From assembly GCF_035943815.1 (NCBI RefSeq), contig NZ_DASZBU010000015.1, positions 434,001 to 498,000 of the forward strand: a stretch of 64,000 nucleotides of DNA, in the 5' to 3' direction. Below the pieces are notes generated by a model. It searched no databases. It worked only from the letters and a program-made list of their open reading frames with translations, and had not been told where the DNA came from. A program made the position numbers and the translations under genes. This DNA is from Frateuria_A sp035943815 (lineage in GTDB: Bacteria > Pseudomonadota > Gammaproteobacteria > Xanthomonadales > Rhodanobacteraceae). Positions 43,054 through 52,600 of the stretch are shown one piece after another (within the stretch, counting starts at the first letter, position 1; each line of letters begins with the position of its first letter).

Positions 43054-43604
43054 GGCTCACCATTTACCCAACAAGGCCTAAGTTGGACGCAGATTGCCAA
43101 AGAAAAAAGGCGCCCCGCAAGGGGGCGCCATTCTAGTCCGATATACATATATCACTCTGATTTCTATATATCCACGTCGAGGGCCAATTTGTTACTGAGA
43201 TTATTGGCTAACTGATTGATTTATAGATGTTTGTATTCTCATTAAATGGGAATTAAACGTAGGCAACAATAAAATATTGAGGCATTAACTTCGCCTGATT
43301 ATCTACTTCTATAAAGATCAGGCGCTCCTCCGTCTTATCTTGATCTACGACATAGCCAATAGCCGCACACTCGACCACAGCTCGCCCCAAGCCAATGGAG
43401 GTCGTGAGAGCGCATCCACTCCAGTGCAACCCACTGGCAGCGAACGATTTAAGCGCGCTGATAAGTTCCCGGTCGCCCTGGGATGGACGCTGGCCCTGAC
43501 CGCCAGTTCGTACCTAAGACCTGCTCCCCGTATGTGTTCGAGAAAGCTACCGGTACGAGAACCCGTGCCCCAACGGCCACAGTTCCACATCCGCCACGCT
43601 CGGC
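43054..43604. promoter_or_regulatory. AT-rich control region
   Basis: 551 bases with no gene. The part 43135-43330 is unusually AT-rich. It holds a GATATA-CA-TATATC dyad (43140-43153) and an eight-base inverted repeat (43292-43299/43317-43324, CGCCTGAT/ATCAGGCG). It is the likely promoter region for the minus-strand HTH operon; an origin is also possible. Confidence 0.45.
43102..43129 (-). terminator. Rho-independent terminator or attenuator (minus strand)
   Basis: GGCGCCCC and GGGGCGCC arms with a GCAAG loop, followed on the minus strand by a T-run. It is 56 bases upstream of the 43053 start codon, so it may end the hipBA transcript or attenuate the HTH operon. Confidence 0.6.
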
Positions 43605-44861
43605 TCACCGGTCCGGGTCGATGACAGCCTGCATCAGCGCAGTCTCGCTCAGGGGCGCACCCAGAGCGCGCGCGCGCTTCTCCCAGCCGCGCACTGCTGC
43701 GCGCACATGCTCGGCCACCGCGCCTACGGCCTTCTTGGAAAGGCGGTAGTAGTCGGCCGTGGCCAGCAGCAGGCTCGAATCTGGTGACGGGTCCCGGTCG
43801 TCGATCGCCAGCACGTGATGATCTTTGTCAGGGTTCGGGTTGACATCGAATGCCGGCGACAGTTGCCAACCATCGCCCGCCCGCATGAACCCATGATTGC
43901 GCAGATGATCGTCGCGGTTGCCGATCAGAATGTTGAAGAGGACTCGCCGGAACAGCTGTTCAAGGTCCCGCCCAATCTGCGTGGAGGTGCCGCCGGTCTC
44001 AATGACCTGCACGAGATCTAAATAGCTGTGGCCCTCGCTCTCGGTGACGTCCAGCTGGGTCATGGCCGACGAGAACATGCGGCGCGAGCTCGGAGTGCGA
44101 TCGAAGCGCCGCACTGCGTAGGTGTGACCACGGTCCGAGAACTGCATCAGCCGTGCCTCGGGCATGTCGATGCCCGCATCGAGTGAGAGCTGGTAGGTCA
44201 GAAACTCCCACAATCCCACGTCGAAGCGGTCATCGTTGGACGGGAACTTGGCGAGCCACAGCTGTCCAGCTTTGTCACGGAAACTGGCTTTTGGTCGGGC
44301 GCCGCCAAGTGAAGCGCCGGGCGCCACGATCTGCTTGATCCAGCGGACCATCTCGTCGGAGAGGTCGGCATCGCCGCGCTCCACTTGCGCGGCGATGCCT
44401 TCGAGCTGGCGCAGCTCGGTGATCGGTGGGGCGCTGAGCGTGCGGTCGTCCACGTAGCGCGCGGACTCTGGATCTACCAGACGCAGCGCTCCCATGCGGG
44501 ACTCGTCATTGACGCCTACCAGGTATTCCCACGCGCGCAGGTTGCGCGGCTTACGCCCCTCTTCGCGCGCCTCGATCGTCTCGCGGCGGTCCATCAGGCG
44601 CTTGCCCCAGCGATCGGGGGAGCAATCCTGAAAAGCACCCGACAGTTCGTTGGCGCCAGCCCTCGCATACTGCTGACCAGCGCCGAAGTACAGCTCGTGA
44701 TCCAGCGGGAACCCCGCTACCGGCCCGCCGCCGGCCAGCCAGCTGGGGGCGTACTCGAAGCTGATCGTCTCCCCCGTCCTACTTACCGTCTTCGACAGGT
44801 GACCGACAAAGGCCGAGCCGCCGAGAAACTCGTCGTCGATCCAGACTTCCAGACGGTTCAC
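43605..44861 (-). CDS. HipA-type serine/threonine kinase toxin
   Basis: A 418-aa HipA. The N-terminal couple_hipA domain (about 1-110) precedes the kinase: SLGGARPKASF (P-loop-like), catalytic loop NILIGNRDDHLRNHGF, and metal site LSPAFDVNP. E. coli HipA phosphorylates glutamyl-tRNA synthetase and causes persistence; targets of this branch may differ. GTG 44861 overlaps the hipB stop (GTGA). Antitoxin gene upstream. Confidence 0.88.
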   Translation of the reverse strand: MNRLEVWIDDEFLGGSAFVGHLSKTVSRTGETISFEYAPSWLAGGGPVAGFPLDHELYFGAGQQYARAGANELSGAFQDCSPDRWGKRLMDRRETIEAREEGRKPRNLRAWEYLVGVNDESRMGALRLVDPESARYVDDRTLSAPPITELRQLEGIAAQVERGDADLSDEMVRWIKQIVAPGASLGGARPKASFRDKAGQLWLAKFPSNDDRFDVGLWEFLTYQLSLDAGIDMPEARLMQFSDRGHTYAVRRFDRTPSSRRMFSSAMTQLDVTESEGHSYLDLVQVIETGGTSTQIGRDLEQLFRRVLFNILIGNRDDHLRNHGFMRAGDGWQLSPAFDVNPNPDKDHHVLAIDDRDPSPDSSLLLATADYYRLSKKAVGAVAEHVRAAVRGWEKRARALGAPLSETALMQAVIDPDR

Positions 44862-45283
44862 AGCTTGGGCTTCCGCGGTCGTGGTGGCTTCGGCGGCGCT
44901 GGTGGTGTGGGGAGCAAGGTAGGCGCAGGCGGCGTTTGGGCAATGGGCGTCGGCCGCGGCGTTGGGGTGGTCCGCGTGCGGGGCGGGGCATTGGTGCGCC
45001 GGAGTGCGTTGTCCTGCAGCTCGCGACCGAGGGTGTCCTGCGCGGCAATCAGGTCGATGTCGCCGGCCAGACCGAGCACCGTCAGCGCTCGCAAAACGGT
45101 TGCCAGACTGGTCGACGGGTCGCCGTTCTCAAGCTTGGCGATGGTCGGGACGCTGACCCCCACGCGCTCCGCCATCACCTCCTGGGTCATCGAGCGGCGC
45201 ATCCGGGCTGCGCGCAGGCGCTGGCTCAGCGCCTCGATCTGGCGCTGTACGCGGGGATGAGTTGGGGGAATTCGTTTCGCCAT
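44858..45283 (-). CDS. HipB-type antitoxin with proline-rich tail
   Basis: A 141-aa protein. The N-terminal XRE HTH (SMTQEVMAERVGVSVPTIAKL) binds the promoter; a long Pro/Thr/Arg-rich tail (about 95-141, APPRTRTTPTPRPTPIAQTP and on) ends in PRPRKPKL. E. coli HipB is shorter; the tail may bind the toxin. A TTTTCGGCCGGAAA dyad about 20 bases upstream is a candidate operator. Confidence 0.85.
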   Translation of the reverse strand: MAKRIPPTHPRVQRQIEALSQRLRAARMRRSMTQEVMAERVGVSVPTIAKLENGDPSTSLATVLRALTVLGLAGDIDLIAAQDTLGRELQDNALRRTNAPPRTRTTPTPRPTPIAQTPPAPTLLPTPPAPPKPPRPRKPKL

Positions 45284-45770
45284 CCCAAATTAAATTACAG
45301 TTTTCGGCCGGAAACGCAAGTTAATTTTGGATTTCACGGCCTAAACGGTTCAGCTCGGGGGCTCTACCGCGCCCGGCCGCTGGGCGACGCACCTCTGCTC
45401 GATGCGGATTGGGTGGAAAACGACGTTCCGTAGCGGCGCCCCGGACAAGAGAATCGACTTGACTTCCGCTATCGGCCAAGAGCGGACCCGTTGCGCGTCC
45501 GCTTGAGTGAGCGGCTCAGCTCGCCTAGGTGACCAAACTGGACTGCTCCGGGCGGGCAGCGTTGGCGATTGCATCGTGGCTACGGCGAGAGGCGTACGTT
45601 ACCGACCAGAAGCGAGCACCGGCCGTGCGTGCAGCCTCGGGCGATCGAGCTTCAATTGAAACGACCGGTGGGCTCCTGCATGGTGCTCCCGATCGTAGAG
45701 GTTACAGCAGGTCGGCCACTCTCTGAGGCGCAGGCCTCATCTGAGCCACTTCGGAAGCGCCTGATTCAGC
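45284..45770. other. hipBA promoter and relic region
   Basis: 487 bases with no intact gene. The left part carries the hipBA promoter and dyad; 45468-45485 is the second copy of the 18-bp relic repeat of 28509-28526. Confidence 0.45.
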
Positions 45771-45986
45771 TCAATTGAACCAGGCTTCCTCGATGTCGTC
45801 TTTCACGACGTCATCAACCTCTTCAGTGGGTATGCTGCGGAGTCCGTTGATGCGGCCGTGGCGCATACCGAAGAAGACGCCGTTGCGCCGAAACGTGGCG
45901 GCCCAGGTGATCCGATCCGGGCTTGCATTGGCATAGATGCCTTCGTACGTATAGCCGTTAACGGTTTTGCCGGATAAGTTCACCAT
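45771..45986 (-). CDS. Small hypothetical protein
   Basis: A 71-aa protein from ATG 45986 (MVNLSGKTVNGYTYEGIYAN, then WAATFRRNGVFFG) with an acidic tail. No family recognised. The longer in-frame extension upstream is low-complexity and unlikely. Confidence 0.5.
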   Translation of the reverse strand: MVNLSGKTVNGYTYEGIYANASPDRITWAATFRRNGVFFGMRHGRINGLRSIPTEEVDDVVKDDIEEAWFN

Positions 45987-46156
45987 GAAAGCCTGCCTCT
46001 GGAGTGGTGTTCGCGCCCCTCGTTGCATCTGGAGCCGTGGAGGATGTCCAGGCCGGATGCCATCGTGTCCTGGGCGGGGCAATGGCTAACCTTCGTCTTG
46101 CTGGGACCGTGTAGGCGCATCATCGTCCATACGATCGAACTCTTTTGCGTGGCGAT

Positions 46157-46351
46157 CTAATTCAGCTTGCTCGGTGCGGATGTTTCCACGCGCGGGTAGA
46201 AGGTGGGCGCAATGGGATGAGCCCATCGCCACCCGGCCGATCCATGATTCCGTAGCAGCCAGTGATCGCGCTCCATTTCCGCCTTTGGAGGAGCAAAGCT
46301 GAGCGTATGCGGAAAGAAGTACAGTGAGTTGGTTTGATTGAGGGCGTACAT
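46157..46351 (-). CDS. Small hypothetical protein
   Basis: A 64-aa aromatic-rich reading frame (NQTNSLYFFPHTLSF, GWRWAHPIAPTFYPR). Composition suggests a real short protein, but no family supports it and another frame overlaps. Confidence 0.3.
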   Translation of the reverse strand: MYALNQTNSLYFFPHTLSFAPPKAEMERDHWLLRNHGSAGWRWAHPIAPTFYPRVETSAPSKLN

Positions 46352-46919
46352 GGCGACTTCCTCTATTCGACAATCTGGGCGAGGCGTTGCAGGAGAGCGA
46401 CCTGCCGTTGGCGTGCGTCCATCCTCGTCATTGCTTGTCTGCCATCAAGTCCGCAACTCCGAACATGCTCTCGGTGCTGCTGTTCCGGCCTGAGATGCCG
46501 CTGGGCATTCGGGAGGCGGGCCGCGATTCTCGTATCCCGTGCACGCCGCCTCACTATCGTGGACCTCGGTCTGCTCGTGGTTGCCGTTCCCGGTGGCCAC
46601 AAGGGATGAGCAGAACGAACCAAAGTAGGTCGGCTTGGACACGGCTGAGACTTTAGGAGGGATCAAGCCAGATGCCTGGCTGCCCCGTTCTCGCACGCCG
46701 CCGCGTCGTTCATCCACGATCCGCATCGCCCGATGACGGCGGCTGATTCGGTCGCGCACGGCGGGCGCTGGCACCAGGCCGATCTTTTGGCAAAGCTGGA
46801 GAAGAAACCTGCCGATCGAAGCATGGGCGTCGGCCAACGGGACTTGGTGGCTTTGCATGATGCGGCCCTCTGGCCGCGGCGCACGTAGCGCCAGGACACC
46901 CACAGTGCTCCTGTCGATG
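46352..46919. other. Gene-poor stretch
   Basis: 568 bases with competing frames on both strands and no convincing gene or ribosome site; probably decayed island sequence. Confidence 0.4.
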
Positions 46920-48146
46920 TTACGGTTTTGGTTGCATCAGGCTGGGCCTCGTTGGGCGCTCGGCCCTTACCTCCACTACGCGGCAGCCCTTCAGTCGCTC
47001 GGCGAATTCGACCAGTACGCGGATGCCGCTGCTTTCCGCGTCGGTGCACCAGCGCCGCAGATCCTGCGCCAACGGCGAAATGTCGCGCCGATTGCGCGCA
47101 GTCATGTCAGCCAATCGGTCGCGAAAATCGCACACCTCGGTCAGGTATCGCCGCGCATGTACCAGCGCCGCAAGTTCGGAGCGGGTCGAGGGGTCCAGCC
47201 AGCGCCCTCCATTGGCCAGCGCCCGTCGAAGCCGACGCACGCTGCGAGCGCCGAAGCGCTGTTGCGCAAGAATCGGTGCGATCACGCTGGACGCGTAGTC
47301 ATGCAGGATCCGCCCGTGCTGCACGCGCAACGCTCGTATCGTTTCCACGTCGGGTTCCTGGATGTGCGCGCGGTACCCGAGGGCGGGCGCAACCCGCCGC
47401 ACCTTTGCCAGGCCAAACCAGCGCAGAAGACAGATCACCAGCCAGCCTCCATCGAATTCGAACCGGTGCTGCGAGAACTTGGCTGAAGCGGGAAACGCGT
47501 GATGGTTGTTGTGCAACTCCTCTCCGCCGACCAGCAGTCCCCACGGCACGAGGTTTGCGGACGTATCGGAGGTTTCGAAGTTGCGGTAGCCGCACCAATG
47601 CCCGAGGCCGTTGATCACCCCGGCCGCCCAGAATGGGATCCACACCATCTGCAATGCCCACAGCGCTACGCCGACCACGCCGAACAGAGCGATGCTGACC
47701 GCTGCCAGCAGGGTCGGCCCCAGCCACGACCAGGGTTCATAAAGGTGGCATTCGATCCAGTCCGTCGGTGTGCCGGCTCCGAAGGTCGCCAGATCGTCCT
47801 TATTTGCTGCCGCCCTCTTGTACAGGTCGACCCCTCTCCATAACACGGTACCGATGCCAAAGACCTGCGGGCTATGCGGATCCTCGACGGTCTCGCAGCG
47901 AGCATGATGCTTGCGATGCACGGCAACCCATTGCCGCGTCACCATGCCGGTGGTCAACCAGCACCAGAAGCGGAAAAGGTGTGCGATCACGGGATGGAAC
48001 TGCACGCCACGATGGGCCTGGCTGCGGTGCAGATAGAGTGTCACCGCGACGATGGTCCCCTGTGTGGTGGCAAGGAAGTAGAGGACCCACGCACTCCACG
48101 ACGCCCCCGTCAGTCCGCGTGACGCCAAGGAAAGGAGATCCGACAT
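46920..48146 (-). CDS. Membrane fatty acid desaturase (acyl-CoA delta-9 type)
   Basis: A 408-aa integral-membrane diiron desaturase. Three histidine boxes are present: HRSQAHR, HRKHHA and HNNHHAF. Hydrophobic segments lie at about 10-35, 55-75 and 145-185. A 130-residue soluble C-terminal tail is added. It introduces a double bond in membrane acyl chains, helping cold or fluidity adaptation. GGTGAG precedes ATG 48146; GTG 48155 is the alternative. Divergent from nhaA. Confidence 0.87.
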   Translation of the reverse strand: MSDLLSLASRGLTGASWSAWVLYFLATTQGTIVAVTLYLHRSQAHRGVQFHPVIAHLFRFWCWLTTGMVTRQWVAVHRKHHARCETVEDPHSPQVFGIGTVLWRGVDLYKRAAANKDDLATFGAGTPTDWIECHLYEPWSWLGPTLLAAVSIALFGVVGVALWALQMVWIPFWAAGVINGLGHWCGYRNFETSDTSANLVPWGLLVGGEELHNNHHAFPASAKFSQHRFEFDGGWLVICLLRWFGLAKVRRVAPALGYRAHIQEPDVETIRALRVQHGRILHDYASSVIAPILAQQRFGARSVRRLRRALANGGRWLDPSTRSELAALVHARRYLTEVCDFRDRLADMTARNRRDISPLAQDLRRWCTDAESSGIRVLVEFAERLKGCRVVEVRAERPTRPSLMQPKP

Positions 48147-48390
48147 CGTGCTCACCCCAGCGGGATCATGCTAAAGCCGCTCCATATGTAGCGCGCGATG
48201 GCGAAGGCCGAGGCCAAGGACGCGTGAACTGGTTTTCCCTCGGCATCCACCTATGCCGTTCCAACATGACGAAGGACGCGACCGCGCAGGCAACCGCCAG
48301 CTTCCGCCCCGGCAGGTGAAGCCAGACCACGAAATGCACTGCGGCCGGCGACTTTGATGGACAGGTGAAATACCGAAAGGCATCAAATCC

Positions 48391-49725
48391 ATGCAGGATG
48401 AGCGCTTGCCGCGCGCACCGATCCGATTGCCAGGCGAGCTGATCGACTGGCTGACTCGCCCGTTCCTGCGCTTCATGCGCATCGAGGCCGGCGCCGGCGC
48501 GATGCTGCTGCTGGCCGCCATGGCCGCATTGGTGCTGTCGAACTCGCCGTTGGCGCAATCCTTCGACAGGTTTTGGGCCACGCCCATGGGCGTGCGGCTG
48601 GGGCCCATCGAGCTGGTCCGCTCGTTCAAAGGATGGATCAACGATGCGCTGATGACCCTGTTCTTCTTCCTCGTCGCGCTGGAACTGAAACGCGAGCTGG
48701 TGCTTGGCGAGCTGCGCAAGCCGCGAGTGGCTGCGCTGTCGATCGCGGGCGCGTTGGGCGGCATGCTGGTGCCCGCGAGCCTCTACCTGCTGCTTCTGTC
48801 GGGCCGTCCCAGCGCGGCAGGCTGGGGCACCGTCATGGCCACCGACACTGCCTTCGTGAGCGGCTGCCTGGCGTTGCTCGGCACGCGCATCCCCAAGCGG
48901 TTGCGGGTCTTCATGCTTTCGCTCGCCATCGTCGACGACATCGGGGCAGTGCTCGTGGTCGCGATCGGCTATAGCCACGCGATCAACTGGCAGGCGCTCG
49001 CGCTGGCGGCGCTGGGTCTGGTCGCGATACGCGCGTTGGCTTGGGCGGGATTGCGAAGCCTTCCACTCTACTTCGCAATCGGCGCCGCGGTCTGGGTCGC
49101 GGTGGACGCATCCGGCGTGCATGCAACGATCACCGGGGTCATCCTCGGCCTGATGACCCCGGCCCGGCCCTGGGTCAGCGCCGATCGCCTGTACGCCATA
49201 TTGCGCCAAGTGGTTGCGCACCCTGCCGCGGACCGCGGCAGCGGCCCGACGCGCGACCGCCAGACCGTGTTGCTGGCCGAGATCGCCGCGCGCGAAACTC
49301 TCTCCCCCGTCGAAAGGCTCGAGCTCGGCCTGCACCCTTGGGTGGCGTTCGTGATCATGCCGCTGTTCGCCCTCGCCAACGCCGGGCTTGTGCTCTCACG
49401 GCAGCATCTCGGGGGGCCGATCACCTGGGCGGTGTTCGCCGGATTCGCATTGGGCAAGCCGGTGGGGGTATTCACATTCAGCTGGATTGCGGTGCGCCTG
49501 GGCATCGCCACACGCCCGCCGGACCTCGACTGGCGCATGCTGGCAGGCGGCGGCCTGCTCGCGGGCATCGGGTTCACCATGGCCATGTTCATCGCCAACC
49601 TGGCCTTTCGGGAAAGCGAGCTTGCCAGCGCCAAGCTGGGGATATTCCTGGCATCGGGATGTGCCGGACTCGCGGGACTGGCGGTGCTGTGGAGGTCAAA
49701 AAAGCCACCAGCAAGGGCCAACTAG
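48391..49725 (+). CDS. nhaA: Na+/H+ antiporter NhaA
   Basis: A 444-aa membrane antiporter, about 11-12 transmembrane helices, with the functional aspartates in ATDTAFV (Asp133-like) and LAIVDDIGAVLV (Asp163/164-like), and GIGFTMAMFIANLAF. It exchanges Na+ or Li+ for protons and maintains pH and salt tolerance. Located on the island next to a histidine kinase and desaturase rather than on the core backbone. Confidence 0.92.
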   Translation: MQDERLPRAPIRLPGELIDWLTRPFLRFMRIEAGAGAMLLLAAMAALVLSNSPLAQSFDRFWATPMGVRLGPIELVRSFKGWINDALMTLFFFLVALELKRELVLGELRKPRVAALSIAGALGGMLVPASLYLLLLSGRPSAAGWGTVMATDTAFVSGCLALLGTRIPKRLRVFMLSLAIVDDIGAVLVVAIGYSHAINWQALALAALGLVAIRALAWAGLRSLPLYFAIGAAVWVAVDASGVHATITGVILGLMTPARPWVSADRLYAILRQVVAHPAADRGSGPTRDRQTVLLAEIAARETLSPVERLELGLHPWVAFVIMPLFALANAGLVLSRQHLGGPITWAVFAGFALGKPVGVFTFSWIAVRLGIATRPPDLDWRMLAGGGLLAGIGFTMAMFIANLAFRESELASAKLGIFLASGCAGLAGLAVLWRSKKPPARAN

Positions 49726-49855
49726 CCGCGCGAAAGGCCCGTGGCGCTAAGCTGGCGGTCGTCGATCCTCGGCAAGCGCAGCCTTGTTCGAAGGACTGGA
49801 CAGCACGGCGGAGTCCGCTCGGGGCCCGCTCCCCTCACGCTGCGAGGGCACTCTT

Positions 49856-50992
49856 TTGAAACTTTCGACTTTCATCCGGTACCACATCGAATCCATCCTT
49901 GCGCAATGGGACGCTTTCGCGCGAGAGAACACTCCGCAGCCGGGGCTGCTTTCGAATGAAGCACTTCGCGACCATGCACGCCAGATGCTTGCAGCGATTG
50001 CCGACGACATGGAGACCGAGCAGACCGACCCCGAGCAACGGCGCAAGTCCCAAGGGCACGGGCCAAAGGTGGAGAGCGAAGAAAGTGCCGCGGCCGAACA
50101 CGGCAAGAGCCGGCATCTGCACAAATACACGCTGTTGCAGCTGAGTGCGGAATTCCGCTCCCTCAGGGCCGCCGTCCTGCGACTGTGGGAGCCCTACATG
50201 GAGCATGCCGATGTCGACGCACTGCATGAGGTGATCCGCTTCAATGAGGGAATCGATCAGGCACTGGCCGAATCGATCAAGGGGTGGACGAGGCACACAG
50301 GGGACACGCGGAACCTGTTCCTGGCCGTGCTCGGTCACGATTTGCGCTCCCCGCTGGCGAGCATCGCTCTCGCCGGGGAGATGCTGGCGGAGCCATCGCT
50401 GTCAACTGAGGATATCGGCGCGTTGGCATCCACCGTGACCCGTGCGAGTCGGATCATGTCCCACATGATCAACGACCTGATGGGCTATGCCAGTAACCAA
50501 CTCGGAGGGGGCATACCCCAGCACCCCGAGCCTTGCGATTTGCTGGAACCGCTCAACGACGCGATCGCCGATGCCACCGCCACCTATCCAGGTGCACGCT
50601 TCGAACTGCACGCGCCTGCCAGGCTAAACGGCCATTACGATAGGGGTCGCCTGTACCAGATGTTCCTCAACCTGCTGGTCAACGCCGCGCGCCACGGTGC
50701 AGAAGGATGCCCGGTTGTTGTCGAGGCTGGCGGCCGATCTACCGGGTACGTGGTGAGCGTTACCAACAAGGGCGAACCGATACCCGCAGCGGCGCTGGAG
50801 TCCATCTTTCAGCCGCTGGTCCAATTGACCGAGGAAGACCACGTCACGCGCCCACCGACTAGCCTGGGCCTGGGCCTTTTCATTGCACGCAAGATCGCCG
50901 AAGGGCACGGCGGCGGCATCCAGGTGACGTCGAATCACTCCGACGGCACCCGGTTCACCGTCGCGCTGCCTAATAAGGCATCGAAAGCATGA
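49856..50992 (+). CDS. Soluble hybrid-type sensor histidine kinase
   Basis: A 378-aa cytoplasmic kinase with no membrane segment. The N-terminal RsbRD-like helical domain (MKLSTFIRYHIESILAQW) reaches to about 165. HisKA has AVLGHDLRSPLASIA. HATPase has the N-box YQMFLNLLVNAARHG and the G-box LGLGLFIARKIAEGHGG. TTG 49856 is preceded by GAGGG; TTG 49784 would add 24 residues. No adjacent response regulator. It probably senses an intracellular or stress signal. Confidence 0.8.
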   Translation: MKLSTFIRYHIESILAQWDAFARENTPQPGLLSNEALRDHARQMLAAIADDMETEQTDPEQRRKSQGHGPKVESEESAAAEHGKSRHLHKYTLLQLSAEFRSLRAAVLRLWEPYMEHADVDALHEVIRFNEGIDQALAESIKGWTRHTGDTRNLFLAVLGHDLRSPLASIALAGEMLAEPSLSTEDIGALASTVTRASRIMSHMINDLMGYASNQLGGGIPQHPEPCDLLEPLNDAIADATATYPGARFELHAPARLNGHYDRGRLYQMFLNLLVNAARHGAEGCPVVVEAGGRSTGYVVSVTNKGEPIPAAALESIFQPLVQLTEEDHVTRPPTSLGLGLFIARKIAEGHGGGIQVTSNHSDGTRFTVALPNKASKA

Positions 50993-51209
50993 CCCCGCTA
51001 ACTCGCCTGCTAATGTTCCCTTGCGCAGCGCAAGAACTTAAGTGGCTGCAGGCTCGTTGAGATCACTCTAGGTTCCAACGGTCTCGAACAGCATCGCGCC
51101 GACGTACTCAATGGCGAGGCTGCAAGCCGGTAGATGCGCGCCGTTGCAGCATCCTTGCGTATTCATCGCCCACTGACATGGACCCAGGCGCGCGAGGGAC
51201 GGCTCGTGG

Positions 51210-51569
51210 TCAAGTCGCTCCTGAACTTGCCCGGGCGTACCGAAGTGCGTCGCTCAAGTTGTCGTAGCGGTATTCGCCGTAGCAGAATTTCGCCGCGTCG
51301 ATGCGGGTCACGCCCAACGCGTCCATCTCCTCTTGTTCCTCAGTCGAGGCTGCTTGCCCTTGTGCGCCCGTGCGTTCTCCGGGCACGTCCAAGCTACTCA
51401 ATTTGCTTAGGACAGCGCAGTACAATTCAACGGCCTGGTCGGCCGCCATTGCCACGTTATCGGCGGTTTGGAGCGTAAAACCCTGACCAATCAGTGCCGC
51501 TGCCATCGTTGCAGCGATCTGCTTGTCTGAAGGGTCGCCGTCGTTTTTGCGGCACCATTCGTTAGCCAT
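51210..51569 (-). CDS. Hypothetical protein
   Basis: A 119-aa mostly helical acidic protein (NEWCRKNDGDPSDKQIAATM, ALIGQGFTLQTADNVAMA). No family recognised. GGTGA lies before ATG 51569; GTG 51578 is the alternative. Last gene before the right island end. Confidence 0.5.
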   Translation of the reverse strand: MANEWCRKNDGDPSDKQIAATMAAALIGQGFTLQTADNVAMAADQAVELYCAVLSKLSSLDVPGERTGAQGQAASTEEQEEMDALGVTRIDAAKFCYGEYRYDNLSDALRYARASSGAT

Positions 51570-52369
51570 TGCGTTCACCAGGTAGTCGATGCGTCACTGA
51601 AGCCAGGCGATTTGGGGGCACCTCGATCCGCGGTTGCGCCAGTCCGCTCCCATCCGTCGACAGCGACTGGCCGATTCTGGTTCATCCGTCAGAGGCTGTA
51701 CCTCAAGTCGCCGAAGCGGCCTGGATCCGAGATGCCGGTCGAGATGGCGGTAGCTTGCCCTTCAAGCCGATGACAGGCGGCCATCTCGGCGTTCAGAGAT
51801 CGCCTAGAGGTCGCGAGGCCGTCCGTTCACGAGCGCAGCGAACCGATCTGGGATCTCAATCTCAGTAACTCGGGCAACGCAGCTACCGCCCATTGGCACT
51901 GGACAAGCGAACTCACGCTTGCTTGCCTTCCTTCCGCGTTTTGAAGCCCGCGCAATTCACAGGTCCGCGGGAATGTCAGAAGGGACGGTGCGCTGTCGCA
52001 TGTGACAGCTCGGTGAGCTGCTATCGCGGTTTGCTGTTTGCATTGCGTGCAACCGCCCGCCCGACTTGGCTATGGCATTAGCCTACCTGGATGACGAGGC
52101 GCCATTGGCGTTCTCCCTTTGAGCCGGCATCGACCTCAAGCTTCCATATTCTGTCGAGAAGCCGAAAACGGTGGAGAGGGATGCGATCGTCCGCTTCGGG
52201 TCGGAAGCCGCCGCCGTAGCGGCGAGCTGGCGGTGCGGCGTTTGCCTCAGCGTGAGGCGGGCATCTGCAGGTGCGATAGCTTCGACGCACCATTCCCATA
52301 AGCATTAGTGCAACACAGGTGCTACACGACCAAAAGTTCCGCCAGCAAAGCCTTTTCACGCCGACTTGT
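51570..52369. other. Gene-free right end of the island
   Basis: About 800 bases of decayed sequence with no gene; its right part holds arm-type repeats. Confidence 0.5.
52309..52326. promoter_or_regulatory. Candidate integrase arm-type sites, right end
   Basis: GTGCAACA (52309-52316) and GTGCTACA (52319-52326), matching the octamer cluster beside the integrase at 24806-24851. Confidence 0.45.
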
Positions 52370-52444
52370 TTAGGCTCTATCGGTCCAGTCCATCATCGGG
52401 GCGACGCAGAGGCGGAAGTCGGCTGGGGCAAGGGGCGCGCTCAT
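52370..52444 (-). pseudogene. dusA: Displaced original 5' end of dusA
   Basis: A 24-codon remnant: ATG 52444, MSAPLAPADFRLCVAPMMDW then TDRA and stop. It is the pre-integration start of dusA, now cut off by the island. The part 52383-52414 is the 32-bp core repeat. Just beyond it the backbone EPS locus resumes. Confidence 0.88.
52383..52414. repeat. attR of element 2 (32-bp repeat)
   Basis: A perfect direct copy of 24671-24702, inside the dusA remnant. Confidence 0.92.
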
Positions 52445-52600
52445 GCTCCTATTGTACGGGGACGGCCTCGCGGCACCTGCCTTGCGACTGCATGGCCGCG
52501 GACGAGCCAGGCCAATCGCCCGGTTGCTCAGCTGATCCTGCCACGCTGCCCGCGGCGCCAGATCCGCCTTCTCTACCGGGTTCAACAGGTGTATTTACCT

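Larger units (their letters stand above)
24671..52414. mobile_element. dusA-integrative island (element 2), 27.7 kb
   Basis: Bounded by the 32-bp dusA repeat, with a tyrosine recombinase reading away from the left end, GTGCTACA-type arm sites at both ends and a truncated dusA start at the right. The cargo is mostly defence and conflict genes plus membrane-stress genes; intergenic GC and gene relics differ from the compact backbone. A PrtN/HTH control operon (41.7-43.1 kb) may regulate it. No conjugation genes were seen. Confidence 0.9.

Noticed and set aside
46445..47049. Minus-strand frames upstream of the desaturase stop
   Set aside because: Overlapping, compositionally odd frames without ribosome sites; treated as decayed sequence.
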